Shown: one piece after another, positions 12,701 through 21,140 of the stretch
How positions within the stretch are numbered: the first letter of the stretch is position 1
How the letters are laid out: each line of letters starts with the position of its first letter
Assembly: GCF_000151665.1 (NCBI RefSeq)
Contig: NW_013171849.1
Coordinates: 486,480-550,479 of the forward strand
Direction of reading: 5' to 3'
DNA from: Blastocystis hominis
Lineage: Eukaryota > Sar > Bigyra > Opalinata > Blastocystidae
DNA length: 64,000 bases
Position numbers and translations under genes: made by a program
Notes under the pieces: generated by a model
Told to the model about the DNA's origin: nothing
The model's database searches: none
The model's input: the letters and a program-made list of their open reading frames with translations, nothing else

Positions 12701-14135
12701 CGTTCAAGTCCTTGATGTACAAGAAGTGCTTTGGAGTGCCCTCAGGTAGATTCAAGTCGTTCAAGATGCAGAGGGAGAGAGGGGAACGTGATTTCTCCTT
12801 ACCTTTGTACACCACATCGCATGTGAATAAGTCGAATTGTTCCTTCGTCTTATCGGTGTATCCAGGCAAGAGTGTGACCTCGAATACATTGAGCGATACT
12901 TTCAACAATGCCTCCAATGCGGCGAATTTCTCTTCACTCGCATCGAATGGGACGTTGTCGCGAATGCCCATCGCCTCCTCTACCTCGTGAATTGTCACTC
13001 CGAACACCTTGTTCTTCTCAGGGTGCTTCCACCACTTGTTGTACACGGTTGCATCGCCAATCTTGCAATTCGCGACGATCTTGTGCCCACCTTCACTGGC
13101 CAGAATGAGACACCGCTGCAGGCACCGGTTGTCATCGAAATCCGGGTTGAGCGCTGTGCGTCCGATGACGTACGGTGTGTGCTGCTTGTACCCCACGAAT
13201 GAGCGTAGTGGGAACATCTCAATGTGGAAGCCGATCCAACCATGGTACACGAACCCACTTCCCTCTGTCTCCTGTTCCTCTACACCGTTTCGGTACCATT
13301 TCAGGTACTCCTCGATCCATTCATCGATGCGATCTCGTCGAACGATGCGGAGGTGTCCCAATCGATCATCGGTGAGGTTGAGGATCTTGGGATCTCCGTC
13401 ATGTGTCAACATGAGGTTGTACCCCATGATGGTGATGAAACACTGATTGTATTCACGCATACCATTGAGGATGAACTTCTTCAGGACCTCATTGAATTCA
13501 TTTGTCTCATCGAATATGAGATTGATCGGTTCCACTTCCTCATCGCTCTTCTCACCCGGTAGTCGAACCCACAACCTGTTGTCAAAATCGTTGTTGAGAC
13601 GGAAGTCCTTCTTGGTTCGTTTCTCTTTCACCCATTCCTTGTACATGTCTCCTTGCACGGTGTGATAATACGTGAGTGCATACCCGAGAGTTGAATCGAT
13701 CACATCACTCAATCGTCCTTGTGAGACCTTGCGATCGAAGCGTTCGAATGCCTTATTGCGTCTCATTTCACGTCTCTTCTCCACGGTGTTCAGGTAACCG
13801 GGTAAGTGACGTTGTCGCTTCTCACCGAACTCATGGCCGTTCCACTCGTACTCGAGGTACCGCTCGTTCCACGCCTCGCTTCCCACGACGAGATACCTGC
13901 GCTCACCTTTGGGATCACTGACGCGTCTATGTGTCACTTGTCTTTTTGGTGTTGCTAGTTTCATCCCGAATATCTTGTTCGACACATAAGCTCTCGTGTC
14001 AGGCATGGTCTGATCGGTGAACGTATCACCGACCCTGTAGTACGTGGCGGCCAATCGCTTCCAGGTCGGCCCACCGATCTTGATTTGTTTTCCTGTTTCA
14101 GGGTTGATAGTATATCCTTCGCGTTGTGAATCCAT
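9717..14135 (-). CDS. pPolB: Protein-primed family B DNA polymerase (Polinton type)
   Basis: 1472 residues, within the usual range for Polinton polymerases with N-terminal extensions. The start region has an NPETGKQIKIGG motif shared with the neighbouring 142-residue gene. A C2H2-like finger (CRFCNDFF...HAHEVQVH) lies near residue 490. Exonuclease motif I is YADFESA (D, E); a zinc-binding CPFC...CTCCTKC block and exo II-like HNGSHYDF follow. Polymerase motifs are visible: A, YYLDANNLYG; B, K--LANSTYG; C, GQDTDSL. It should copy the element from a protein primer at the TIRs. Start context is TATAAATGG. A piece of the same gene from the older element survives at 33361-34436. Confidence 0.95.
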   Translation of the reverse strand: MDSQREGYTINPETGKQIKIGGPTWKRLAATYYRVGDTFTDQTMPDTRAYVSNKIFGMKLATPKRQVTHRRVSDPKGERRYLVVGSEAWNERYLEYEWNGHEFGEKRQRHLPGYLNTVEKRREMRRNKAFERFDRKVSQGRLSDVIDSTLGYALTYYHTVQGDMYKEWVKEKRTKKDFRLNNDFDNRLWVRLPGEKSDEEVEPINLIFDETNEFNEVLKKFILNGMREYNQCFITIMGYNLMLTHDGDPKILNLTDDRLGHLRIVRRDRIDEWIEEYLKWYRNGVEEQETEGSGFVYHGWIGFHIEMFPLRSFVGYKQHTPYVIGRTALNPDFDDNRCLQRCLILASEGGHKIVANCKIGDATVYNKWWKHPEKNKVFGVTIHEVEEAMGIRDNVPFDASEEKFAALEALLKVSLNVFEVTLLPGYTDKTKEQFDLFTCDVVYKGKEKSRSPLSLCILNDLNLPEGTPKHFLYIKDLNDFKHRMMRRSDAKNCHTSRNAKCRFCNDFFGSRKDVHAHEVQVHRELVDESEQYDLSTNETRLRFTFQRYEMPAPVVVYADFESAIDDKNRHKPIMLSCLAVSRIPAIDMQLRIFRAPRENEEDLRPFVDYLVQLRESVKGYLFDELPLESTSKVERDFRATTVCPFCHVKLENDKVRHHAHVAGEYTTGKGEVRHFEAGQYICTCCTKCNLQLSFNKKNYRLPVYFHNGSHYDFTFIMKLIATMPGGNLEVIPTTEDKEMQIEYNGIQFKDSLKLISSPLRSIVAQTLGGNLDLYVHTKQQLRKYCESRGKQWSDEYIDLLTRKEPMFYSLIKSYDTLNNTVIPSRKQCIDDMKGEMMPQDEYDHMVKLWKTFDIKTWGEYYELYNVLDVTLMADAFEHFRVTTLNAFGVDPMHYITAPQMAYSLFLKVTMEGDHSESSLMTLARKWAQYIMRINANEGLEEKQLVKVFLNRMGEFYESKGIRLMETSEIDDFMRLLKNLRGGITQIVKRHAKVDLDSTANNGEQSSIYYLDANNLYGGAMHRMMPYELVGVPERREIMERINRDPNGWVQSLKTFGKYGFFIECDIEAPVELHDKFNDLPFFPVQKAGMYSDGIKKYAAKNDIVDKVKEVNTPKLICDLVPRRKYLVHYSLLQLGLQQGYHVTHIHRIIRFKQAPFIFEYVNMLSEKRAKSKTTVEKNLYKLLANSTYGKFVETGLKRMKVKFASTWNEREAIIQKHGYDMIAGTTMYSENLIGIKLNTPVRKVEKPFFIGFAILDMSKHIIYDFYYNVLKTTFDTVELLGQDTDSLIVQLSDRGNIVHKMCDMYKSFDFSELDNTSYFYGELVKYYEHEVDKSKFPSLDSFLNFNKKLPGPIFKDEHNGHRITEFVGLRPKMYCLVDEKHVIHNAAKGVPRNVVIDGERMSVKNIELYKRVLEAEKKEDAVIEGSFKRINNQAFNISTKEQTKTLMTCTDNKRWILDDNVHTLAFGHYKLK

Positions 14136-14206
14136 TTATATAAGGGTCACAAAGTTTTTAAGTGATGATACACGCGTGACCAAAGTGAAAAAGTTAGGAG
14201 ACTGTT

Positions 14207-14249
14207 GGGGAGACGACGAAGTCGTCTCCCGGGGAAGCTACGCTTCCCC
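14207..14249. repeat. Palindrome pair (GGGGAGACGACGAAGTCGTCTCC / GGGGAAG...CTTCCCC)
   Basis: Two adjacent perfect hairpins share a CCGGGG junction, between the polymerase and the 142-residue gene. Member of the element-wide palindrome family. Confidence 0.85.
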
Positions 14250-14260
14250 ATGTTGGTCCC

Positions 14261-14689
14261 CTAGAATGGAAAAATGGCATGACCATCCGCATCGTACTCG
14301 AATTCATCGATGTCGTAGAACTCGGATTCCGATGAATCAGAATCACTAGAATTGGGGTCAGCGAATGCAATGCTAATGTCTGGATCATTATCGTATGCCT
14401 CAGCTTCTTCTTTGGTCATTTTCACCCATTGTCCTTTTACGCGTCTGTAGTTGTCATGGAGTAACTCGTAGTATGCTGTGCCACCAATAATCATGGAGCG
14501 ATTGCTGGGAGAAAGTATTCTCGACTTGGGAACATATTTCGTCGTATCTGGTGGTAATGGTTTGTCGTACAAGCGATTCAATTTCTCGTCGTACTTGTAT
14601 CCACGCTTGAGAAGGTTCCAGAAGCGAACTCCGTTGATTTGAATTTCTCGTCCTGTGTTGGGGTTCAAAGTGTGAGTAGGTCTATTCAT
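14261..14689 (-). CDS. Small protein sharing the polymerase N-terminal module
   Basis: 142 residues. Residues ~8-30 (NPNTGREIQINGVRFWNLL) parallel the polymerase N-terminus (NPETGKQIKIGGPTWKRL), and a following P-DT--YV-- stretch also matches. NP-TGR-I motifs of this sort occur in proteins of large DNA viruses and Polintons, where their role is unclear. The C-terminal third is Asp/Glu/Ser-rich. Start context TATAAATG. It lies upstream of the polymerase on the same strand, 125 bp away, and may have arisen by duplication of the polymerase 5' end or been its donor. No function assigned. Confidence 0.7.
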   Translation of the reverse strand: MNRPTHTLNPNTGREIQINGVRFWNLLKRGYKYDEKLNRLYDKPLPPDTTKYVPKSRILSPSNRSMIIGGTAYYELLHDNYRRVKGQWVKMTKEEAEAYDNDPDISIAFADPNSSDSDSSESEFYDIDEFEYDADGHAIFPF

Positions 14690-14741
14690 TTATATATTTA
14701 TATATTTATATTTTCTCTTTTAACCCTAGATGCTTCCCTAA
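14690..14741. promoter_or_regulatory. Divergent TATA-rich promoter region
   Basis: The 52 bp between two divergent ATGs hold a TTTATATATTTATATATTT run; both flanking starts read TAAATG. It probably serves both genes. Confidence 0.55.
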
Positions 14742-15251
14742 ATGAAGTACAAGAAAACAGAAAACAACACATGGTCTTCCCTGGTACGCACTTGTGAGGA
14801 CGAGAATATCGAACTCGCCGACATCATCATTCACACCAAGTATCCGATCAATTCCGAGCGTCTATTCGGTTTCAGTGTTTGCACTCCGCAAGCAAATGTG
14901 AACTGTGGTTTGATCTTGCACGACTATGATTGCATCGAGATGACGTTGGATGAAACTCGTCCACCCTTGTTTACCGAGGATGAATGGGAGTATCTATTGC
15001 CTCAATTGAAATCCAACGGTCTGCTCGGTGTGCCTCTGAACGTGTTTTGGAGGGGCAACTCACTGCCTCCTCACATCATCGGTGTAATGACTGAGAATCG
15101 TGCTGTTTACTTCTTCTCCAACTACTATGTACGCGTGGTCTTCAAGGTGGTGGATGATGAAGTGCCTCCCGAGTTGTCCGATCTGTTCATCGATGATGGC
15201 GCGTGTTTGAAGGGTGTGTACGTTCGTGCATATCAAAGACAAAGTAAATAA
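14742..15251 (+). CDS. Polinton protein of unknown function (169 aa)
   Basis: Not recognised. The protein has no signal peptide or membrane segment and is mixed alpha/beta in composition, with Cys at several positions and an acidic C-terminal region. Start context CTAAATG. It lies 8 bp upstream of the next gene on the same strand, so the two are probably expressed together. Confidence 0.65.
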   Translation: MKYKKTENNTWSSLVRTCEDENIELADIIIHTKYPINSERLFGFSVCTPQANVNCGLILHDYDCIEMTLDETRPPLFTEDEWEYLLPQLKSNGLLGVPLNVFWRGNSLPPHIIGVMTENRAVYFFSNYYVRVVFKVVDDEVPPELSDLFIDDGACLKGVYVRAYQRQSK

Positions 15252-15259
15252 AAAAGTAA

Positions 15260-15943
15260 ATGTCGTACATTTTCAGCAGCAATGGAAACAACTACACGTT
15301 CAAGAAGCTCGACAACATGCTCATCAACATGCCAGAGAAGGACGGTCATCATGTGCTAATTCGAGAGACAGTGGATGGTGTTCCTCAGTACTCGTGGGGT
15401 AGTACTCCTTCCTACATTGTGAAAGCGAACGAAGCATTTGTCTTCGAGTACACGCCAGAAGCTACCGAATCATTCAATAGCGAATGGGGTGGTGATGGTA
15501 TGCCGCCTATGCCGTCCGGATCGTACCTGATAACCACGACTGTCATAACGTACCTTCCTGACGACATGTTCAACGATTGCACGTCAATCGAATCCGTGGT
15601 TGAAAAGGGTTATCGAGTGCTAGTCACGTTTGACAACACGCCTATCCTAGACAGACCGTACATCGATACATTGAATAGTCTTGTGTCTCATACTGGTTAT
15701 GCTGTTGTGAATATTGGGGGAAGCAACGCTTCCCCCTACAACTCTCCTGTCCTTCGTACGTATTCGAATCTTCCTCTCATGCTTCTAGGTGGTGTGAAGA
15801 GCATCACGATCGTTTTCGAACATTTAGGCGACGTTGTTTCTGTGGCGGAACAAAGTTCCGCCGGGACGACTTCGTGGGAAGGCGAAGGCTTCCCGGGGCG
15901 ACTTTGTCGCCCCACTTCGTCGTCCCATTCTGACTCCTCGTAA
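15260..15943 (+). CDS. Polinton protein of unknown function (227 aa)
   Basis: Not recognised. Start context GTAAATG. The middle has beta-rich character (ITTTVITYL, GYRVLVTF, SITIVFEHL). Two palindrome modules lie inside the frame, at 15716-15736 and 15844-15926, the second encoding a Gly/Ser/Arg-rich tail. The last 140 bp overlap the 3' end of the integrase gene on the other strand, so both C-termini are encoded by the same palindromic DNA. Confidence 0.65.
   Translation: MSYIFSSNGNNYTFKKLDNMLINMPEKDGHHVLIRETVDGVPQYSWGSTPSYIVKANEAFVFEYTPEATESFNSEWGGDGMPPMPSGSYLITTTVITYLPDDMFNDCTSIESVVEKGYRVLVTFDNTPILDRPYIDTLNSLVSHTGYAVVNIGGSNASPYNSPVLRTYSNLPLMLLGGVKSITIVFEHLGDVVSVAEQSSAGTTSWEGEGFPGRLCRPTSSSHSDSS
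15716..15736. repeat. Palindrome inside a gene (GGGGGAAGCAACGCTTCCCCC)
   Basis: Perfect 9-bp arms with a 3-nt centre, in frame within the 227-residue gene, encoding roughly GGSNASP. Confidence 0.85.
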
Positions 15944-16877
15944 TGGGTCGATGTGACCTTGCTGCATCTCTCAATGCATTGGGTTCCTTTCGACTCTTGG
16001 ATCGAGTGACTGGAGGTGCTGGCTGTGGTTTGCATTTGCTTGCCAGGAGTTCCCAGTGATAGCACTTCTGCTTGCTACCGCTTTCCATATTCTTCACTTC
16101 GTACATCAATGGCATGAATCGATCGTCAATGTCAACAACTTCATACAAGTCCTGAGACCATTTGCTCGTCAATGATCGCTTTTCCAGAACGCGAGGTCTT
16201 CGTGTCACTCGAACATAATCACCCACATCGAATTGAGGTGTTGTGTCCTTCGCTGTCATGTTGGATGGTTCTGTCTTCTCCGTGTACAAGATGTTGTTGT
16301 TCCAAATGTCAGTGGGTGCATATCCGGTGTCTCTGTTCTTCCTTGCATTGTGTCTACGAACGGCACCATCGATCAAGTCGAACCACACACCTTTCGATTG
16401 ATTGAATGGAACCATGATGTCTTCCTTGATATCTCGAATTGCTCGTTCGGCTAGTACTGCTTTATTCGCTGAATCCATGTGATACATGGTGATGTCGTAC
16501 TTGTCCAAGATGTTGGTACGAAAGATGGCATTGGTGAACTCGGTACCTCGATCAGAGCAAATATGCTTTGGTGCACCGTATGTTTGAATGATATCCTTCA
16601 TCGCATGCGTGACTTCTGTGGCACTCTTGCTTTTCAGTCGCCGAGCCATCAAGTATTTCGAATATCCATCAATGCATACAAGGACATACTTGTATCCACG
16701 ATTCTTGTGGAATCCTGTACTCTTCTGTCTGCCCAACACTTCCTGAATCCATTTGTCTTGTTTGGAAGAGAAATCGATGAGATCGATGAAGTATATGTTT
16801 CTCTTGAATGAACTGATGATCACTCGAGTTGCACCTTTTCGCTTGGCTGGTTTCCGTAGTTCCTTGATTTCATTCAT
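15804..16877 (-). CDS. INT: Retroviral-type DDE integrase of the Polinton
   Basis: 357 residues. Catalytic core visible: first Asp in YFIDLIDF (residue ~31), second in ICSDRGTEF (~120), Glu in AVLAERAIRDI (~157), with spacing close to D,D(35)E. Downstream is an SH3-like segment (FDVGDYVRV...YEVVDID) that usually contacts DNA. It should join the element ends to target DNA with 6-bp staggering, which fits the TGCTAC duplication. The start is 2 bp from the divergent start of the 68-residue gene. The last ~45 residues are basic and run through a palindrome array, so the native C-terminus may have been lengthened by those insertions. Confidence 0.93.
   Translation of the reverse strand: MNEIKELRKPAKRKGATRVIISSFKRNIYFIDLIDFSSKQDKWIQEVLGRQKSTGFHKNRGYKYVLVCIDGYSKYLMARRLKSKSATEVTHAMKDIIQTYGAPKHICSDRGTEFTNAIFRTNILDKYDITMYHMDSANKAVLAERAIRDIKEDIMVPFNQSKGVWFDLIDGAVRRHNARKNRDTGYAPTDIWNNNILYTEKTEPSNMTAKDTTPQFDVGDYVRVTRRPRVLEKRSLTSKWSQDLYEVVDIDDRFMPLMYEVKNMESGSKQKCYHWELLASKCKPQPAPPVTRSKSRKEPNALRDAARSHRPITRSQNGTTKWGDKVAPGSLRLPTKSSRRNFVPPQKQRRLNVRKRS
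15844..15926. repeat. Palindrome array over two overlapping gene 3' ends
   Basis: Four modules: GGCGGAAC-AAGTTCCGCC, an outer GGGACGAC...GTCGTCCC, an inner GGGAAGGCGAAGGCTTCCC, and GGGGCGACTTTGTCGCCCC. They are nested and concatenated at CCCGGGG junctions and coding on both strands. Confidence 0.85.
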
Positions 16878-16879
16878 AA

Positions 16880-17086
16880 ATGAACCGCTTTATTCAATGG
16901 CTGAAAAGTGCATGGAAATGGATGAGTGGAAGGAAGAACCACAAACTGGTGGTGGACTCGAAATGCAAGGACAGATGTCACTGCCTGTGCGTGTACAATG
17001 AGAAGAATGGATCCGATGACGACAGTGGGAGTGATATATCTGTACACTCGCCTACATTGGGTGAGACGGATATCAAGGTAAGGTAG
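16880..17086 (+). CDS. Small basic/Cys-containing protein (68 aa)
   Basis: Not recognised. ATAAATG start, divergent from the integrase with only 2 bp between the two ATGs. The N-terminus is amphipathic and Trp/Lys-rich (IQWLKSAWKWMSG), the centre has a CKDRCHCLC cluster, and the tail is Asp/Ser-rich. The N-terminal helix could bind membrane, as membrane-active viral peptides do; this is speculative. Confidence 0.5.
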   Translation: MNRFIQWLKSAWKWMSGRKNHKLVVDSKCKDRCHCLCVYNEKNGSDDDSGSDISVHSPTLGETDIKVR

Positions 17087-17127
17087 GGGGAAGCCGAAGA
17101 CTTCCCGGGGCGAGGCATAGCCTCCCC
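17086..17127. repeat. Palindrome pair
   Basis: GGGGGAAGCCGAAGACTTCCC joined at CCCGGGG to GGGGCGAGGCATAGCCTCCCC (imperfect), just after the 68-residue gene. Confidence 0.75.
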
Positions 17128-17172
17128 ATGAGGTAAAACATTTAAATAATGTAAACATAAATAGAAATACAA

Positions 17173-17691
17173 ATGAACTGTTGGATGAATGATGAACGTC
17201 TTGATATCACACGTAAATATGTGCATGATATGATTAATTCATTTGTTGATGATCCCAAAGGTACAAATTATCATAATGAGTATAATCCTCCATATATATT
17301 GATAAATTCACCTGATCTTCAACATCTTCTTGTGAAATCATGTAATGATGATAAATACATAGTGAAGTGGGGTGAAGTGGGGCGACAAAGTCGCCCCGGG
17401 GAGGCGAAGCCTCCCCACGAAGTAGGAGGACTTGCGGGACAAAGTCCCGCCGGGGAAGCGAAGCTTCCCCGAAACATTGCTGAACTCCGTGCTTTCAATG
17501 AGAATATCTATGATATCGAAGGTCATCGTGTGATGACATTAGGTGGTGATATAATTATCATTGATATCGATGGTGTTGCATTTGATCAACTCGAATGCGA
17601 TCGATTGAGAAGGCTTGGGGAGACAAAGGACACCAAGGACACCAAGGACACCAAGACTAACAAGTTTCTAATTCAGTTGCCGCCAAAGTAA
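17173..17691 (+). CDS. Polinton protein of unknown function with in-frame palindromes (172 aa)
   Basis: Not recognised. Start context CAAATG. Codons ~69-100 are made entirely of palindrome modules (17379-17470), giving a low-complexity GRQSRPGEAK-like insert between two ordinary segments that look continuous with each other. Near the 3' end a 9-nt unit (GACACCAAG) is repeated about four times (KDTKDTKDTK). The insert is a whole number of codons and leaves the frame open. Confidence 0.6.
   Translation: MNCWMNDERLDITRKYVHDMINSFVDDPKGTNYHNEYNPPYILINSPDLQHLLVKSCNDDKYIVKWGEVGRQSRPGEAKPPHEVGGLAGQSPAGEAKLPRNIAELRAFNENIYDIEGHRVMTLGGDIIIIDIDGVAFDQLECDRLRRLGETKDTKDTKDTKTNKFLIQLPPK
17379..17470. repeat. 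In-frame palindrome array
   Basis: Four modules in a row: GGGGCGACAAAGTCGCCCC, GGGGAGGCGAAGCCTCCCC, GCGGGACAAAGTCCCGC, GGGGAAGCGAAGCTTCCCC. All arms are perfect and the loops are ACAAAGT/GCGAAGC-like. They lie inside the 172-residue gene without breaking its frame. Confidence 0.88.
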
Positions 17692-17740
17692 ATTGGGACG
17701 GCCTTTTTCACTTTGGCTGTCACAGTAGGGACGAAGTCCC

Positions 17741-19045
17741 TTAAAGTTCTACAATCGTGACTTGGAAGTTCGAGTATAAGTGCGAGATAGTTGTATCACC
17801 ACCGCGTGTCACAACGAGTTGTAATCCACCCTCTTTTAACGGTGAAAATATAGATGTGCCAGAGACGTTCATTGTTGGGGTTGGGCTGTCAAGTGTTGTC
17901 TTCAGCAACGTTGCTTGAGACGTAGTGATTACCAAGGTCGGCGTGTCTGTAAAGCCTACGAATGCCTGCTCGTAGTTACCACACTTGAGACTCAAATCGA
18001 TCGTGACCAGATACTTGCTGTTCGAAGATAACGTGAGATCTTCCGTCAAGTTCGAATTGTCTGATCCGAGTATCTCGGATACGACGGTGTGACCACTACC
18101 AGACCAAGAGTACGTGAACGTCTTGGAGAACTTGGCAGGCTGTGGCTCGAAGGATATTCCACTGCTAGTCACGTTCAGCAAGTACGATCCTGAGTTGGAC
18201 GGGATGGTCAATTTGCTCACACCCGTTCCATAATTGATCACGATACATTGTTCTTCATTCGTACATCCAAGAATATCTTTATAGATTACATTGGAGTCAA
18301 GGATGCTCGTTGTGGGTACTTCAGTATTTGTCTCGTTCTTGAAGACGAAGTAGCCAGAAGAGTTATTCATCGCAGGCACGTTCACACCGAATGCACTATT
18401 GCCCTTGTAAGCAATGAGACACAGGTTCGTCGACTGCACGCCGAGGCAATCGTGGAATAGAGTTGAGGCGTTCATTGTCTCGAATGTGTACTGAATTCCG
18501 AAAGCCCCAGCCTCTACTCCTTTCAGGATGTACGTCCCGGACTGATCTGGCAGGAACAGATTTGTACGAGTGCTCGTTGTCGAGTTCCAGTTGGCAATCG
18601 CGTACTTGTTCGATGTGGTACCGAGACCGATAGCCGTGTTGATCGTAGTCGCACTGAATAACAGGAACGAAGGATTGCCATCTTCGTCCATGTTCAGCAC
18701 GTACTTGCCGCTACTAGGCAGATCGAGCTACAACCTGAAGGTGCTATTGCTGGTAAAGTACGGAATCGTGCCTTTGGAATCAATGGTAATCGCCTGGTTG
18801 TCACTGCCTTTGAAGTACGAATTGTCGAGCGTGGTGAACTCTTCAGGCTGCTCAGGTACTACGGCACCCGAATCAACCCATGTGAAGTCGTTGTTGTAAT
18901 TGCTGAGCACGAAGGTGCCATTCCCACTTGGTAGTGAGAAGGTCTTGAATGCTCCATTATGGTAGTACTGGAGACCATTCGTCATCTCCTTGCGTTTGAA
19001 CACTCCATTCTGGAGATATACAAGTTTCTCTGCTGTGCTTGACAT
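17741..19045 (-). pseudogene. Fibre-like protein gene with one in-frame TAG
   Basis: A 105-codon frame (19045-18728) and a frame whose first ATG is at 18700 (319 codons, to 17741) lie in the same register; only a TAG at 18728-18730 separates them. Without it the product would be 434 residues. The protein is rich in Ser, Thr, Asn and Gly, with repeating LP--G-YVL / IPSNSGSYLL units typical of trimeric fibre or tail-spike shafts, so a surface-exposed virion fibre is plausible. Start context ATAAATG. Either the gene is freshly broken, or the TAG is read through to make a minor long form. Confidence 0.65.
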
Positions 19046-19090
19046 TTATACTAGGGAGGAGAGAAAACAGTTTTTTCCTCGTAGTAATAA

Positions 19091-20383
19091 ATGGCAACTA
19101 CAATTCCTCCTGTGCATAACTACGAATCGCAGATTGTGTTCAGCAATCAGTCCAATAACATCAAGTCGACCGATGTGATCAATTGGACGATCGCTCCATC
19201 CGGTGATGACGTGTACTTCAATCTCTACAAGTCTCGAATGACGTTCAAGCTCAAGATCACCGGGTTGGCAAATAACGCAACAGGTTCACCCAAGGTATTC
19301 TATGTTCCGGTGAAGAAGAACATGTCGGGCATCGTGAACAACACGAAGGTCACGTACACCTATTGGAATGGTGAGAACCTGGCGTCCTTGCCTCTGAGTG
19401 CAGACAATGAAAACATCGGTCAGATTCGGTCACTCTTGAATGCGCTCACGGACAACAAGCACAACAATGTGGTGAATGAAGGATTGAAGGAACTGTCCTA
19501 TATCTACTACGATGGTCGTGACTACGATGGTGATGACGATAAAACCGAGAGAGCTGCGGTTAACATGGGTCGACCTTATGGTGGGAAGTTATTCTACAAC
19601 ATGCTCAAGTTCGTACAGCCCAACAATTCGACCACGGCGTACACGACGATCAATGTGAACTTTGCAGACATCTTCGAAGGTTGTTCTCAGGAACGATTCA
19701 TCAATCTCACACAGATGGATGCTCAGATCTATCCCACGAACGACGATGCATACTTCTACATCGATGCTGGCAAAATCAATACCGCTACAAGTCCGGACGC
19801 TGTTCCATCAGCCACGGCTTTCACCGGAGTGTACTTCGATACATGCACGCTTTGGTATCACAGTTACAAGACGAGTGATGATTCGACCTTCGATCCTGAA
19901 GACACTCAGTTGGTGAAGAACCAGATCATGACCAAGACGTTCCGTATTCCAAGTGGACAGGGATTCATCGATGATCGTGTGTTGGTTAACTTCCCCGTCA
20001 AGATGATGTTCATGATGTTCACGGACGACGATGGTGATTTCTCGGAACTCCTTGATGTGCGATTCAAACGTATCTCCTTGAACATCGCTGGTGAACAGAA
20101 GCGTATCATCAATGTGGACAACACGAACACACCCGACGGCATTGATCACACTTTCTTCGAATGGATGGACTATCTTTGCAATAGTCGTTCCGACGAGTAC
20201 GACACGCTGTTGACGTACAAGACGTGGTTGAATCAGTTCCGCATCTTCGCCCTCCCGTTGGCCGAGTGGTTCCCGATGCGAGCATCGAATCAGATCCAGT
20301 TCGAAATCGAGTTGGAAGAGGATGTTGCAGCGACGATCCAGATGCACCTCATCATGATCCGTGCCAACACTGTGGGAGCGTAG
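19091..20383 (+). CDS. MCP: Probable major capsid protein (double jelly-roll type)
   Basis: 430 residues, Asn/Asp/Thr-rich and beta-rich, with no signal peptide. Polinton capsid proteins are usually 450-600 residues. The C-terminal region (LPLAEWFPMRASNQIQFEIELEE) resembles the closing strands of viral jelly rolls, and it sits beside the packaging ATPase as capsid genes do. Start context AATAAATGG, 45 bp from the divergent fibre-like gene. I see no single motif that proves the fold; a structure prediction showing two stacked jelly rolls would settle it. Capsomer formation is inferred. Confidence 0.65.
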   Translation: MATTIPPVHNYESQIVFSNQSNNIKSTDVINWTIAPSGDDVYFNLYKSRMTFKLKITGLANNATGSPKVFYVPVKKNMSGIVNNTKVTYTYWNGENLASLPLSADNENIGQIRSLLNALTDNKHNNVVNEGLKELSYIYYDGRDYDGDDDKTERAAVNMGRPYGGKLFYNMLKFVQPNNSTTAYTTINVNFADIFEGCSQERFINLTQMDAQIYPTNDDAYFYIDAGKINTATSPDAVPSATAFTGVYFDTCTLWYHSYKTSDDSTFDPEDTQLVKNQIMTKTFRIPSGQGFIDDRVLVNFPVKMMFMMFTDDDGDFSELLDVRFKRISLNIAGEQKRIINVDNTNTPDGIDHTFFEWMDYLCNSRSDEYDTLLTYKTWLNQFRIFALPLAEWFPMRASNQIQFEIELEEDVAATIQMHLIMIRANTVGA

Positions 20384-20410
20384 GGGAGCCGCAGGTTTGT
20401 ATGGTAACTT

Positions 20411-20446
20411 GGGAGGCAAAGCCTCCCGGCGGAACTTCGTTCCGCC
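20411..20446. repeat. Palindrome pair
   Basis: GGGAGGCAAAGCCTCCC joined to GGCGGAACTTCGTTCCGCC, between capsid and 193-residue genes. Confidence 0.85.
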
Positions 20447-20491
20447 TAACTAATATCACTTAAAGATTTCAATAAATAAATATAAATAGAT

Positions 20492-21073
20492 ATGAGCAAC
20501 AAGATTCAGGTTTTCGATCTTTCCAACACTTCTAACATTTCTCTCACTTCCACTGGATTCAAGAAAGAAGGCGAATCGGCTAAGTATGTTTGCAAGATCA
20601 CCGATGCTACCATTGTTTTCGTGGGTGACAACTCGAAGTTCGAAACAGACAAGAAGAAACTGTTCAACACTTTCTCCATCACACTGCCCAAGGAGCAATC
20701 GGAAGAGTTCAAAAGAATTCTTGATGAGACGAAGAGAGATAGTCGATCGTACAGTGAATACGAAGGTGAGATCCAGTTCAAAGTGAAATTGAGTCCGAGC
20801 ACGAAGATCGTGAATAACGACAAGAAGCCCATTAAGATCGATCTACGAAATGTACCCTGTACTGATCTTCGTGAATACAAGGACGCAACGATCGATATCG
20901 TAGTAACTGGTACGAGCAATGAATTTGAGGGCAAAAATGGTGATACGAGGGGCAACGAAGTTGCCCCGGGGGAAGGCAAAGCCTCCCCCCGTCTGTTTTC
21001 GTACATATCACTCACGGCAACTCAAATCAAGATCAAGAGTATGAATAGTGTCTTCGATTGCGATTTCTTGTAA
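20492..21073 (+). CDS. Polinton protein of unknown function (193 aa)
   Basis: Not recognised. Charged, beta-rich protein (KYVCKITDATIVFVGD, EGEIQFKVKLSPS, TIDIVVTGTS). Its size and alternating strands would fit a single-stranded DNA-binding protein or a small jelly-roll penton protein; neither is shown. Codons ~150-168 derive from a palindrome pair (20949-20990), encoding a GNEVAPGEGKASP insert just before the last strand. It lies between the capsid and ATPase genes on the same strand. Confidence 0.6.
   Translation: MSNKIQVFDLSNTSNISLTSTGFKKEGESAKYVCKITDATIVFVGDNSKFETDKKKLFNTFSITLPKEQSEEFKRILDETKRDSRSYSEYEGEIQFKVKLSPSTKIVNNDKKPIKIDLRNVPCTDLREYKDATIDIVVTGTSNEFEGKNGDTRGNEVAPGEGKASPRLFSYISLTATQIKIKSMNSVFDCDFL
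20949..20990. repeat. In-frame palindrome pair
   Basis: GGGGCAACGAAGTTGCCCC joined to GGGGGAAGGCAAAGCCTCCCCC (one arm with an extra A), inside the 193-residue gene. Confidence 0.85.
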
Positions 21074-21140
21074 GAGGTATGTGTGATAGATTCCTTTTTC
21101 ACTTTGGGCATCGCGGATGTCGTGATAACCAAAGTAAATA

